DNA of 64,000 nucleotides from contig CAKUHB010000011.1 of NCBI GenBank assembly GCA_934655875.1, forward strand, positions 3,903 through 67,902. Reading direction: 5' to 3'. This document shows, piece after piece, positions 51,980-60,523 of this stretch. The stretch comes from an uncultured Oscillospiraceae bacterium (lineage in GTDB: Bacteria; Bacillota; Clostridia; Oscillospirales; Oscillospiraceae). A model generated the notes under the pieces. The model had not been told where the DNA came from. It saw nothing but the letters and a program-made list of their open reading frames with translations, and did no database searches. Numbering within the stretch: the first letter of the stretch is position 1; each line of letters starts with the position of its first letter. The translations under genes and the position numbers were made by a program.

Positions 51980-54166
51980 TTAAACAGTTTGAAAAATGAC
52001 TTGGATTGCCGGAGAATTTCCGCGCAGCTGCGGAAGCACAAAGCCCGCGGACATCAGTGCTCTACCGGACAAGCAAAGCGAGTTGATTGAGTTTTTGTAT
52101 CGCAGCTCCGGTACAAGACCGTTCAGCCGCACGCTTCGTTCCGGTCCGTTTGCCATTGGCTCCGTTTCAACGTAGGTCATGATCGCCATTTTTCGATCTG
52201 GACTGACGACCACCCATGCGTTGTGGCTCGCCGTATCTGTTTCCGTCAAACGGTAAAAATCGCCGTTGCAGAATAAATCGCGATATTGCTGATATGTCTT
52301 AATCTGTCGAGTGATTTCTTCTTTTTCGTCTGCACCAAGCTTCGCAGGATCCAGCTCATATCCGAATCCGCCTGCGGCGGCCGCTACACAAAACCGTGTA
52401 TGGAGTGCGGTCTCACGACCGGTCTGGTGATTCGGCGAGGCAGAAACATGCGCTGAGATACACGACTGCGGATAACAGAAGGACGTACCGTATTGGATTT
52501 CCAGCCGCGCGATTGGGTCGGTGTTGTCGCTGCACCAGATCTGCGGCGTATAGTACAGCATTCCCGCATCAAAGCGCCCTCCGCCTCCGGAACAGCTTTC
52601 GATCAGCAGCCCCGGATAGCGGGCAGTCAAACGCTCCAGCAGCGCATAAATGCCAAGAACATATCGGTGTGCAACCTCACCCTGCCGCTCCGGAGGAAGC
52701 GCCGCGGAATACTTTTCACACAAATGGCGGTTCATGTCCCATTTGATATAACGAATTCCGGTGCTGTCCAGAATCGCGCAGATCACTTCAAACAGGTAAT
52801 CCCGCACATCCTCACGTGTCATATCTAGCACCCGCTGTGCACGGCTGAGCGTTGCAGTTCTGCCCGGAACCGAGAGGCACCATTCCGGATGTGTTCGGTT
52901 CAGCTCGCTGTCCGGCGAGACCATCTCCGGCTCCAGCCAGAGTCCAAGCTTCAGTCCAAGCGCCTTCGTTCGCTCCGATAATCCCTTCAGCCCATTCGGG
53001 AGCTTTTCCCGGTTGACATACCAGTCGCCAAGGCTGCTGTTATCACTGTTCCGCTTTCCGAACCATCCATCGTCCAGAACGAACAGTTCGATGCCAAGCG
53101 TACCGGCATCCTTTGCAATAGCGCTCAGGCTGCTTTCATTAAAGTCAAAATAGGTTGCTTCCCAGTTGTTGATCAGAATGGGGCGCGGGCAATGCAGCCA
53201 CTTCGGGTCGCAGATCCGTTCACGGATCGCACGGTGAAAGCTCCGACTGAGTGTGGAAAAACCATTGTCGCTGAAGGACAGCAGCACCTCCGGTGTCTGG
53301 AACGCTTCCTGCGGAGCAAGTGTCCACGAAAATTCCTGCGGATGAATGCCCATCACCACGCGCGTCTGATCGATCTGGTCCTTCTCGGCCTGAAACAGAA
53401 AGTTCCCGCTGTAAACAAAGCAGAAGCCGTAGCAGTGACCGCTGCGTTCCGTCGTTTCCGGCGCGCAGAGGATCGCAAACGGATTATACTGCGGGCTCGA
53501 TACGCCTCTGACGCTGTCGATGCGGGTTTTGCCATGTGCGACAGGTGTGCGCTGCATCGTACGCTCCCCGCAGTGCCGTCCATAAAAGGTCATCAGTTCA
53601 AAGCGCTTGGGCACATAGAAATCCACACAGCACGACAGCGCACGCTCCATGCGAATCGGAACAGTGCTCCGGTTGACGATCTTCGCGCTTCTCGTCAGAA
53701 GGTCGGCACAAGCGTAAACGGAATATTGCAGGATCAGCGCCGTTTGGGAAGCCGCGTCCTCCATGGTGATCTCCAGCGTTTCCACGTCCTCACCGCCGCG
53801 CAGCATCGGCAGCCCACTCAGCTTTGGCTTTTCCGGAAGAATACGGTGAGAGGCATAGCGGTAGTCTGCGGCAAGCGCACCGCAGGCGTCTTTTTGTTCC
53901 AGGCAGGTCTCCCGGTAATCTCCGCTGCCCAAGAAGGGATATTCCTGCGGCAGCGTATCGAGCGAGTAGGTCCGATCCGGCGCATCCCACGGGTTTCCGG
54001 AGAAGCCTCGATCCTGCCGGTCGATCAGATAGCTCATATCATCATCGACCGAAGCGCCGTAATAAACGTGGAGCAGATGTCCAAGCTCGCTGATCTTGAT
54101 CTGATAGGAGCTTTTCCGGGTTTTCAAGTGAAACAGGCGTTTCTCTTCGTCAAATAAAATGATCAT
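51980..54166 (-). CDS. Alpha-galactosidase, GH36
   Basis: 728 residues from MIILFDEEKRL (TTGGAG before it), close to the length of Geobacillus AgaA. N-terminal beta-sandwich, then the TIM barrel with VLDDGWFG, the nucleophile D477 in YIKWDMNR, the SCSGGGGRFD loop and the acid/base D547 in WCSDNTD, and a C-terminal beta domain. No signal peptide, so it acts in the cytoplasm on raffinose-type sugars or melibiose. It lies between the integrase and the mobile-element genes, 27 bases downstream of a broken GH4-like gene end. Confidence 0.94.
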   Translation of the reverse strand: MIILFDEEKRLFHLKTRKSSYQIKISELGHLLHVYYGASVDDDMSYLIDRQDRGFSGNPWDAPDRTYSLDTLPQEYPFLGSGDYRETCLEQKDACGALAADYRYASHRILPEKPKLSGLPMLRGGEDVETLEITMEDAASQTALILQYSVYACADLLTRSAKIVNRSTVPIRMERALSCCVDFYVPKRFELMTFYGRHCGERTMQRTPVAHGKTRIDSVRGVSSPQYNPFAILCAPETTERSGHCYGFCFVYSGNFLFQAEKDQIDQTRVVMGIHPQEFSWTLAPQEAFQTPEVLLSFSDNGFSTLSRSFHRAIRERICDPKWLHCPRPILINNWEATYFDFNESSLSAIAKDAGTLGIELFVLDDGWFGKRNSDNSSLGDWYVNREKLPNGLKGLSERTKALGLKLGLWLEPEMVSPDSELNRTHPEWCLSVPGRTATLSRAQRVLDMTREDVRDYLFEVICAILDSTGIRYIKWDMNRHLCEKYSAALPPERQGEVAHRYVLGIYALLERLTARYPGLLIESCSGGGGRFDAGMLYYTPQIWCSDNTDPIARLEIQYGTSFCYPQSCISAHVSASPNHQTGRETALHTRFCVAAAAGGFGYELDPAKLGADEKEEITRQIKTYQQYRDLFCNGDFYRLTETDTASHNAWVVVSPDRKMAIMTYVETEPMANGPERSVRLNGLVPELRYKNSINSLCLSGRALMSAGFVLPQLRGNSPAIQVIFQTV

Positions 54167-54193
54167 ACTCTGTCTCTCCAATGTGCTGGTCTG

Positions 54194-54292
54194 TTACCGA
54201 TATTCTCCAATCCATCCAGCATTCGATTCGATCATCTCATCACAGAGCGCGATGATATCCGGAATGCTCAGTTCTGCGGCTGTAACAGTCAT
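54194..54292 (-). pseudogene. C-terminal remnant, probably of a GH4 alpha-galactosidase
   Basis: In one - strand frame the last 32 codons end in a stop 27 bases before the GH36 ATG. The sequence includes AAELSIPDIIALCDEMIE and ends in WIGEYR. It resembles the last helix of GH4 alpha-glucosidases/galactosidases (IVxMCDELIxAHxxWLPxY type, from memory). Everything before it is replaced by the start of a different gene. GH4-GH36 is a sensible gene pair. Confidence 0.5.
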
Positions 54293-54353
54293 CGACGAGC
54301 TGCTTACACTCCGGCGTGATCCAGAGCGCGAATTTTGTTTTTCCTTTTACCAT
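54240..54353 (-). pseudogene. 5' fragment of a small mobile-element DNA-binding gene
   Basis: 37 codons from an ATG with GAGGTG 13 bases upstream. The start MVKGKTKFALWITPECKQL looks like small ribbon-helix-helix genes found in integrative elements. After about 20 codons the likeness stops and the frame runs into the GH4-like remnant and ends. The fusion point is near 54290. Confidence 0.5.
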
Positions 54354-54363
54354 TTTTCTGTGT

Positions 54364-54780
54364 TCACCTCGTAAATTTCGTTGGAACCCCGTCGTTTTCC
54401 TTGAAACGGCGGGCTTTTTTCGTACTGCAACGCCCTAGGGCTGATTTTCGCTGTGTTTGGAACGCCCTCGCAAATCCCCGAAACTGCCCGCACCGCGGGC
54501 AGATGTGTCTGCCGCGGGGCGCGCACGACCCCGTGGTTTTGTCCTGCTTCGCCGCTTGCGGCTTCTCCCTCTGCTGAAATCCGCCCGCAGGCGTCCTTCC
54601 TCTGCGTTTGCCGTCCCCACAACGCTCCCGCACGGAGGCGCAACGTCCGGTTTTCTGGTGCTTGGCGGGTACGCACTCGGCTGCGCTGTAAAAGCCGCAC
54701 AAACCGTCGACACGGGCGTAACGGCGTGGGTTTGCTGTTTTAGCTATGCATTCAACCTGTGTTTTGAATAAAATCGGCAT
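54364..54780 (-). CDS. Hypothetical protein of the integrated element
   Basis: 138 codons from MPILFKTQVECIAKT, with AAGGAG 5 bases before the ATG and a 29-base overlap with the end of the HTH gene. That start signal is as good as those of the real genes nearby. The protein is basic and rich in Arg, Gly and Cys, and has a C-x2-C pair near the end (HICPRCGQF). I do not recognise it. Several other frames are also open in this G+C-rich stretch, so it could be chance. Confidence 0.4.
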   Translation of the reverse strand: MPILFKTQVECIAKTANPRRYARVDGLCGFYSAAECVPAKHQKTGRCASVRERCGDGKRRGRTPAGGFQQREKPQAAKQDKTTGSCAPRGRHICPRCGQFRGFARAFQTQRKSALGRCSTKKARRFKENDGVPTKFTR

Positions 54781-55168
54781 ATTTTCTCCTTGCTGCGTCC
54801 TCGTCCAGCTGCTGCATCTGCCGGTCGTAGTCCTGCTGGAGTGCCGCCTGAATCGGTCGGATGGTGAAGAGCAGATTGCCGTTGCGCGTTTTTCCACCCT
54901 TTGTTCTGACCAACGTCGGCTCTGTGACGAGCAGGCCGCGTTCTTCGAGTGAGCGGATATGCTTACGAATCGTGTTCGGACTTAACCCAACCGCATCACC
55001 GATTTTCCGATAGCTCGGCCAGCATTGGAACGTCTGGCGATCCTCGCAGAACAGCAGGTAGGCGTAAATTGCGATCTCTGCTGCGCTCAAACCCAACGAG
55101 AAAATTTCTTTCGGCAGTGGGAAGTAGTCCTTGACCGGATCGCGTGTCAGCCAGAGACTGCGCTTCAC
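54752..55168 (-). CDS. Helix-turn-helix protein (replication-initiator-like)
   Basis: 138 residues from a GTG overlapping the excisionase stop. Contains FSLGLSAAEIAIYAYLLFCEDR, then a winged HTH with SYRKIGDAVGLSPNTIRKHIRSLEERGLL and an Arg/Lys-rich wing (RTKGGKTRNGN). Like the N-terminal domain of RepA-type initiators, often found next to xis in Firmicute integrative elements. It may control replication or expression of the element. Confidence 0.78.
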   Translation of the reverse strand: MKRSLWLTRDPVKDYFPLPKEIFSLGLSAAEIAIYAYLLFCEDRQTFQCWPSYRKIGDAVGLSPNTIRKHIRSLEERGLLVTEPTLVRTKGGKTRNGNLLFTIRPIQAALQQDYDRQMQQLDEDAARRKYADFIQNTG

Positions 55169-55374
55169 TCTGCCACTCCTGTGTGCTGCTCCACCCAGCG
55201 GATGAACGCTTCTTTCGGAACGACGATCCGATTCCCGATTCGCAGCGCGAGGAAATCCTTCTCATACATCAGCTCGTAGTTGCTGGACGGTGCAATGCCC
55301 AGCACCTTTGCGACGGTCGCTGTATTCAGGAACAGCGGCAGTTCGTCATAGTTCTTGTATGTTGATTCTTTCAT
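55165..55374 (-). CDS. xis: Excisionase-family DNA-binding protein
   Basis: 69 residues: LFLNTATVAKVLGIAPSSNYELM helix-turn-helix and the typical LRIGNRIVVPKEAFIRWVE end. Excisionases bend the att DNA and steer integrase to excision. Its gene is now about 3.3 kb from int, separated by carbohydrate genes. Confidence 0.85.
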   Translation of the reverse strand: MKESTYKNYDELPLFLNTATVAKVLGIAPSSNYELMYEKDFLALRIGNRIVVPKEAFIRWVEQHTGVAE

Positions 55375-55520
55375 GTTGTCCTCCTTTGTTCGTGTTCATT
55401 TTTTCCTTCTGACTTTCCTTTCTGAAAAAACACCTCCTACCCTTTATCCGTATTCAGAGGGCTTTTGTACCAAACTTTTTCAAAAAATTCGGAAATTTTT
55501 TCGCCGGTCAAAACATCTCC

Positions 55521-55950
55521 CTATTTAATCCGACACTAAAAGCCGTTTTTGACACCCTCCTCTGCAATTTTTTTAATTCAGGGGAGAAGATATTTTACGT
55601 CCATCAATAACCCTCCTTATTTGATCCGACAGAATTTTGCGTTTTGAGCGGTGTCCCTCGAAAAAGTCCCCTCACTGCATAGGCCACGGGAAAGCAATTT
55701 TTAGAAGCCCTTTCGAGAAAATTCACAGATCATTTACATTTCCGCGCCTGCGCTGCCTGTTCGCGTTCCTCCAAAAAAGTCCCCTCATGTGGTAGGCAGC
55801 GAGAATGCACTTTTTATACCCCTTTTCGCAAATGTTCACAAAATATTTACTTCTAACTCACTTGAGGCTTTCTCAAAAAGTCCTTCTATTTAATCCGACA
55901 GAAAATCGCATTTTGAACAGCCTGTTTTGAAGAAATTTTTCGGAAACGCA
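55521..55950. repeat. Iteron-like repeat array upstream of xis
   Basis: Type A: CTATTTAATCCGACA at 55521 and 55886 and CTTATTTGATCCGACA at 55616, each followed by about 25 similar bases ending in a TTTTGA core. Type B: AAAAAGTCCCCTCA at 55661 and 55774, each followed by about 70 similar bases (TAGGC, GCA, TTTTTA, TTCACA, ATTTAC). Near 55875 a type-B start (AAAAAGTCC) runs into a type-A unit. The 725-base gap 55375-56100 holds no convincing gene; a 66-codon frame at 55873-56073 lacks a start site. Confidence 0.8.
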
Positions 55951-55987
55951 AAATGACCACCTCCCGGCTTTGGCGACGGTCATATAA

Positions 55988-56026
55988 GAAACCGGCAACA
56001 GGAAACACATTCCTGCTGCCGGTTTC
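55988..56026. terminator. Bidirectional terminator ending the sugar operon
   Basis: Near-perfect 17-base stem (GAAACCGGCAACAGGAA with one mismatch in its partner) and a 5-base loop, about 75 bases after the last gene of the - strand operon. Confidence 0.75.
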
Positions 56027-56100
56027 AATTTAATATTTCGTTTTCCGCTCTGATCGTATCGTGACAGAGACATCTTGTGCCTGTGCTTTACTTTCGTGTC

Positions 56101-56724
56101 TTAAAGCAGCTGCGCAATCGCTTTCGCATAAGCCTCTGCCAGCCAGTGCGCGCCGGTTTCGTTCAGATGCACACCGTCGGCTGTAAATGTGTCGCTGCCG
56201 CGTGCGGCAGCGGTCTGCTGTGCAAGCTCATGCGCCGGGAGAAACACGTCGGCATATTCCTTGGCCAGCGCACGGACGCATGCCTGCTTCGGTGCAAGAT
56301 CTTCCGCAAAATACGTTTTATCGGGAACCGGAAAAAGATACTGCTCAATCACCATGAGCTTTGCGTTTGTCTCGTTACGGATGCGCTCCAGGATCTGACG
56401 GTAACGCGCTTCAAACACAGAAATCGGCATCCAGTCTCGTGCGTCCGCGTGGTGCCATGTGTCATTGATGCCGATCAGCAGTGACACCACATCCGGCTGC
56501 AATGCGACCAGATCCGTCTCGATTCTGGCGAGCAAATTCTGCGTTTCATCGCAACCGATGCCACGGTTCCAGAAGGTAAAGTCAATGTCCGGGTGCTGCT
56601 CGCGCAGAAGCTGTGCAGCATAATAGGGATACCCAGTTCCAAGATCCAATGGGTCCTCGCGGACGCGGTCAGCATCCGTAATGCTGTCACCTTGAAACAG
56701 CAGCTTACAGGTTTTCATGTTCAT
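56101..56724 (-). CDS. SGNH/GDSL-type esterase
   Basis: 207 residues. Block I FQGDSITDADR (Ser nucleophile), block II Gly in NRGIGCDET, block III LIGINDTW, block V DGVHLN (Asp-His). No signal peptide, so it acts inside the cell. In a sugar operon it is most likely a carbohydrate O-acetylesterase. It overlaps the GH2 gene end by 20 bases, with GGGAGGAC before its ATG. Confidence 0.88.
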   Translation of the reverse strand: MNMKTCKLLFQGDSITDADRVREDPLDLGTGYPYYAAQLLREQHPDIDFTFWNRGIGCDETQNLLARIETDLVALQPDVVSLLIGINDTWHHADARDWMPISVFEARYRQILERIRNETNAKLMVIEQYLFPVPDKTYFAEDLAPKQACVRALAKEYADVFLPAHELAQQTAAARGSDTFTADGVHLNETGAHWLAEAYAKAIAQLL

Positions 56725-58456
56725 TTGTCCTCCCGTTCAGAATTGCGCAAATGGTCTCAAGCGGCAGCTTGGGCGTACGGTCATAGGTGAGCAGGCCGTT
56801 CTGCTCTGTCTCCACGTCTGTCAGCTGCGTATAGCAGTATCCATCTACCAGCGGGCAGGCGCGCACCGCGTCAAACAGCTCCTGGAGTTTTTTTGCAAAC
56901 TCAGCGCTGGAGACCGTTTCGCAGTAACCCCACGAGCGCTGCGCTTCCGCGCCCGGCACAAACTTCACGCCGCCAAATTCCGATAGCAGCACCGGCTGCC
57001 CGGCGTACGTATGCCTGCCTACAAACAGTGCACGCTGAGCAGGGCGCAGCGCAAGGATTGCGTCCATGCTGCCAAGATGCGTGCGCAATATCTCGCCGCG
57101 CGGCGAATAGTCGTGAATGGTCAGCAGATCGCCGTTTGTGTGCTCCCAGCCATCGTTGTCAACCACTGGGCGCGTGGCGTCCACAGATTTTGTGATTGCG
57201 ACCATTGCCTCGCTGTGCGCCTGCTGGCGCGGATCGGTCTCAATTTCCTGCACGCCCCATGACTCGTTCAGCGGCGTCCAGACGACGATGCAGGGGTGGT
57301 TGTAGTCGCGCCAAAGCACGTCCAGCCATTCGCGGTAGATGCGGTCGGCGTACTGCTCGGAGTAGAGATAGGCGGCGCCGATCTCGCCCCAGACGAGCAG
57401 GCCCATGCGGTCAGCATGATAGAGATAGCGCGGATCCTCCACCTTTTGGTGCTTGCGAACGCCATTGAAGCCCATCGCTTTTGTCAGCTCAATGTCCCGG
57501 ATGAACGCCTCGTCCGACGGCGCGGTCAGCAGTGACTCCGGCCAATAGCCCTGATCGAGGACCAGCTTTTGACAATAGGGACGGTTGTTCAGCAGAAATT
57601 GCCCGTTTTGTATGGACACCTTGCGCATCCCGAAGTAGGACTGTACGGTGTCGACCTCGCGCCCGTGTTCAAGGACGTGGAAAGTTACATCGAACAGGTT
57701 CGGCTGCTCCGGTGTCCAGACGAGGTCCTCCTGATAGTTCCACGCCGAAAGCGCCGACTGGTCGATCTGCCAGTCAAACGCGCCGCGCGCAGACGTGGGC
57801 GCTACACTGACTGTGCCCGCCGGTTTTCCCCGGAACGTGATCCCCACCGTCAGTGTCACGTTCTGCGGCGCGGCATTGAGCACATACGAAAAGCGAACGC
57901 TTCGATCATCAAACAGCGGCGTGATCCGGCAGGATGCCAGATGCATCGGTGAAACAGCTTCCAGCCAGACGCTCTGCCAGATACCGGTCGTGCGAGTGTA
58001 GAAAATACTCTCGGACTCCGGCTTCCAATACTGCTTGCCGCGCGGCATTTCCAGATCGGCGGGATCATCCCGCGCCTCCAGAACAATGATATTCTCACCG
58101 GAGGCGTTCAGCGCGCCGGTAATATCGGCAGAGAAGCCACATTGTCCGCCGGTGTGTTCCCGGATAAACCGGTCGTTCACCCATAGGCGGCAAGTGTAGT
58201 CTACCGCACCAAAGTGCAGCAATATCTGTCTGTCATGCATCGGCTCCGGCAGCGAAAAGCTGCGGCGATACCAGACAGCATTGTGAAAACTGGTGTCGTG
58301 GATGCCGGAACGCTTCGTCTCGCACGCAAAGGGGACGAGAATTTTCCGGTCAAAGATTGGTTTGTCAAAGGAAAAATCCCATTCGCCGTTCAGTGGGAGC
58401 CAGTTCTCCCGCTGAAAATCCGGCCGTGGGTATTCAGGTCTTGGAATCTGATTCAT
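56705..58456 (-). CDS. GH2-family glycoside hydrolase
   Basis: 583 residues: N-terminal sugar-binding sandwich (FHNAVWYRRSFSLP; WVNDRFIREHTGG), an Ig-like middle domain, and a TIM barrel with acid/base E398 (VVWTPLNESWG) and nucleophile E493 (VLLSEFGG). No signal peptide. GH2 includes beta-galactosidases, beta-glucuronidases and arabinopyranosidases; it is shorter than LacZ and lacks its extra C-terminal domains. With GH43 alongside, an arabinose/galactose-containing side chain is a reasonable substrate (inference). Confidence 0.9.
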   Translation of the reverse strand: MNQIPRPEYPRPDFQRENWLPLNGEWDFSFDKPIFDRKILVPFACETKRSGIHDTSFHNAVWYRRSFSLPEPMHDRQILLHFGAVDYTCRLWVNDRFIREHTGGQCGFSADITGALNASGENIIVLEARDDPADLEMPRGKQYWKPESESIFYTRTTGIWQSVWLEAVSPMHLASCRITPLFDDRSVRFSYVLNAAPQNVTLTVGITFRGKPAGTVSVAPTSARGAFDWQIDQSALSAWNYQEDLVWTPEQPNLFDVTFHVLEHGREVDTVQSYFGMRKVSIQNGQFLLNNRPYCQKLVLDQGYWPESLLTAPSDEAFIRDIELTKAMGFNGVRKHQKVEDPRYLYHADRMGLLVWGEIGAAYLYSEQYADRIYREWLDVLWRDYNHPCIVVWTPLNESWGVQEIETDPRQQAHSEAMVAITKSVDATRPVVDNDGWEHTNGDLLTIHDYSPRGEILRTHLGSMDAILALRPAQRALFVGRHTYAGQPVLLSEFGGVKFVPGAEAQRSWGYCETVSSAEFAKKLQELFDAVRACPLVDGYCYTQLTDVETEQNGLLTYDRTPKLPLETICAILNGRTNEHENL

Positions 58457-58470
58457 GGATTGCCTTCCTT

Positions 58471-60498
58471 TTATTGCATTGTCATCACAAACGAGGCATC
58501 GCCTTTTTCTATTGTGGTGGAAATTGGCGAAATTCTCAAGTAACTATCGTAATGACGAATATATTGTCCGGGGAAATTGACGGATTCGAACGAAACGCCA
58601 TTCGAGCCGTCCAAAGCACGATGCTGAATCCAAGTAGCGTCCTGCTTGAAAAGATTGCTGCCATCATCCTTTGAAAGAATGATTTTCCCCTCGTAGTGCC
58701 TTAAATAATGCCCCGGTTGATCGACTGACATCAAAGAAATCCCTGTGTCAGCCAGTCCCGGTACGACTTTCCACTGTGACGCAGATAGAAGCATCGTCGT
58801 AGATTTGTTGGCAATTAAAAGTTTGTTCGACGCATCATGATACACATGACAATCCGAGATATTGCTGGAGCGAAGCCGTGCAACTTCGTATACTCGCTCT
58901 ACGCGCCATTTTTGCGTCGCACTGGTGTTCCAAGCGGATTGTACCAGATTTGCATGTTCTGCTGTGGATTGATTTTCGGTGTCAAGATACAATCCGCTAT
59001 ATGCATTTTGAATCCGGAATGTGCCATTTTCGCACGGAACAAATCGCCACTGCTGCGCCGGCGCACGGTTTACATCCCACTGCACCATACGCGTCCCTGC
59101 GGCCATAGATCCAGAGGGGTTATCAAGCGCAAGGCCACTGTAATTGCAAACCAGATTGAAATATTCGCCGGTCACATTATCCGTATGCCACTGCTGTGTG
59201 CCAAGACCATTCGCCCGCCATAAAATCAATTCGTTTCCCCACTCCATGGAGCCGGCGGCATCGTCGATGCAATAGCCAGTTGCTTCATTTACAAGGCGAT
59301 AATCTGCATTTGACACGATCAGCTGCGAGCTGTACACATATCCAACGCCACAGCGAATCTCGTTGTATTTTCCAAGGTAAGCGTTATTCAGCTCAACCAA
59401 CCGATTCCCATCGGCAACGAATGTACCACTCCAAGAGCTTCCATAATCCTCATTCCGAATAGCCGTCAGAGGCGCATCAATCAGCGACCATGTCTTGCCT
59501 GCATCCGTAGAAGTAAAACACTGGCTTGGCGAACAATTATCGTTCATTCCGCGAAGAATGATACGTCCATTTGCGCTCCCATCGTCAATGCAGGCAATCA
59601 TCGGGCATTGATAAGCAGAAAAACCATTGCTTGTTATAACCGAGGTTCCCAAGTCTGCCTTGTCGCCCCAATGAATTCCATCGGATGATGTCCGGCAAGT
59701 AATAATGCCGTTGTTCTTAACTGCAATGTTCTCATAGGCCAAGAAGTACGTCCCATTCGGCAGCTTTGCTACGCGCGGCATTCCCGGCCTCCACATGGAC
59801 GGATCAACACCGCGAACCCACGTTGGATCGCAAGTGCCAACAATCGTTGTATAATTCCCCCATGTACGACCACCATCACTCGACGTTTCAAGTGCCAAGC
59901 ACTGATCATATCCCGGCTGTCGCTCATCGGAATAGTAGCACACCAGTTTGCCGTCACTGCTAATGATAAATTCCGGTTCCCAAACGGTTGTGCCGTCTGC
60001 CCCACGCGCAGCCAGATCTCCATGCCGCTGCCAAGTTGCGCCGTTATCTGTGCTGCGCCAAATATGAATACAATACTGCGCATTTTTGTCCCAATCAGAT
60101 ACGGCAAACAAAATTGTACCGGCCGGATACTCCCCAACGGCCTGCGGGAGTACATACAATCCGGGCATTCCTGTTTTATCGCGAGATAATCCATCGTAAT
60201 TGCTCGGGTCTAATGAACTGTATGGTAACCACGAAGATCCGTTATCACTGCTTTTGAAAAAGATATAACTTTTCATCCCGGACCAATTTGTTTTGATTGG
60301 AAATTCGCGGCACCAAGTTGCCAAAAGATCGCCATTGGGGAGCTTGACAGCTCGTTCATAAAAGCACTTGTCATCTATTACGTTTCCAAAGAAACCGGTT
60401 CCAGTCGCATCCATAGCTGCGGCTGGAAGAACAAAGACAGATGCGATGAGGATGAGAGATAACACTGTTGCAACAATATGCTTGTATGTTCTTTTCAT
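58471..60498 (-). CDS. Secreted sialidase-fold glycosidase with ricin and AbfB-type lectin domains
   Basis: 675 residues from MKRTYKHIV (TAGGAGG before it). Signal peptide cut near residue 28. A propeller domain (about 30-385) has five Asp-box motifs (SSDNGSSW, STDNGATW, SSDGGRTW, SSDGIHW, STDAGKTW). A ricin-type beta-trefoil (about 395-530) has three QxW motifs (QQW, QQW, QKW). A C-terminal AbfB/CBM42-like region follows (PGHYLRHYEGKI and PGQYIRHYDSYL). The FRIP motif of true sialidases is not seen. GH93 exo-arabinanases have the same fold, and AbfB binds arabinofuranose, so arabinan is a likely target (inference). Confidence 0.82.
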   Translation of the reverse strand: MKRTYKHIVATVLSLILIASVFVLPAAAMDATGTGFFGNVIDDKCFYERAVKLPNGDLLATWCREFPIKTNWSGMKSYIFFKSSDNGSSWLPYSSLDPSNYDGLSRDKTGMPGLYVLPQAVGEYPAGTILFAVSDWDKNAQYCIHIWRSTDNGATWQRHGDLAARGADGTTVWEPEFIISSDGKLVCYYSDERQPGYDQCLALETSSDGGRTWGNYTTIVGTCDPTWVRGVDPSMWRPGMPRVAKLPNGTYFLAYENIAVKNNGIITCRTSSDGIHWGDKADLGTSVITSNGFSAYQCPMIACIDDGSANGRIILRGMNDNCSPSQCFTSTDAGKTWSLIDAPLTAIRNEDYGSSWSGTFVADGNRLVELNNAYLGKYNEIRCGVGYVYSSQLIVSNADYRLVNEATGYCIDDAAGSMEWGNELILWRANGLGTQQWHTDNVTGEYFNLVCNYSGLALDNPSGSMAAGTRMVQWDVNRAPAQQWRFVPCENGTFRIQNAYSGLYLDTENQSTAEHANLVQSAWNTSATQKWRVERVYEVARLRSSNISDCHVYHDASNKLLIANKSTTMLLSASQWKVVPGLADTGISLMSVDQPGHYLRHYEGKIILSKDDGSNLFKQDATWIQHRALDGSNGVSFESVNFPGQYIRHYDSYLRISPISTTIEKGDASFVMTMQ

Positions 60499-60523
60499 AA
60501 ATGTCCTCCTATCTTCTATTGCA

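Noticed and set aside
50661..55374. Phage-defence island behind the integrase
   Set aside because: Between int and xis there are only a GH36 gene, gene remnants and a Rep-like HTH gene; no nuclease, kinase, reverse transcriptase, toxin or NTPase was found.
55521..55950. Repeat array as CRISPR
   Set aside because: Repeat units are degenerate and of two kinds, spacing is irregular, and no cas genes are near.
55873..56073. 66-codon frame on the - strand
   Set aside because: It spans the operon terminator hairpin and part of the repeat array and has no ribosome-binding site.
58471..60498. Plain sialidase (GH33) call
   Set aside because: Asp boxes occur in several sialidase-fold families; the FRIP motif is not seen and the accessory domain points to arabinose. 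Kept as sialidase-fold with the family open.
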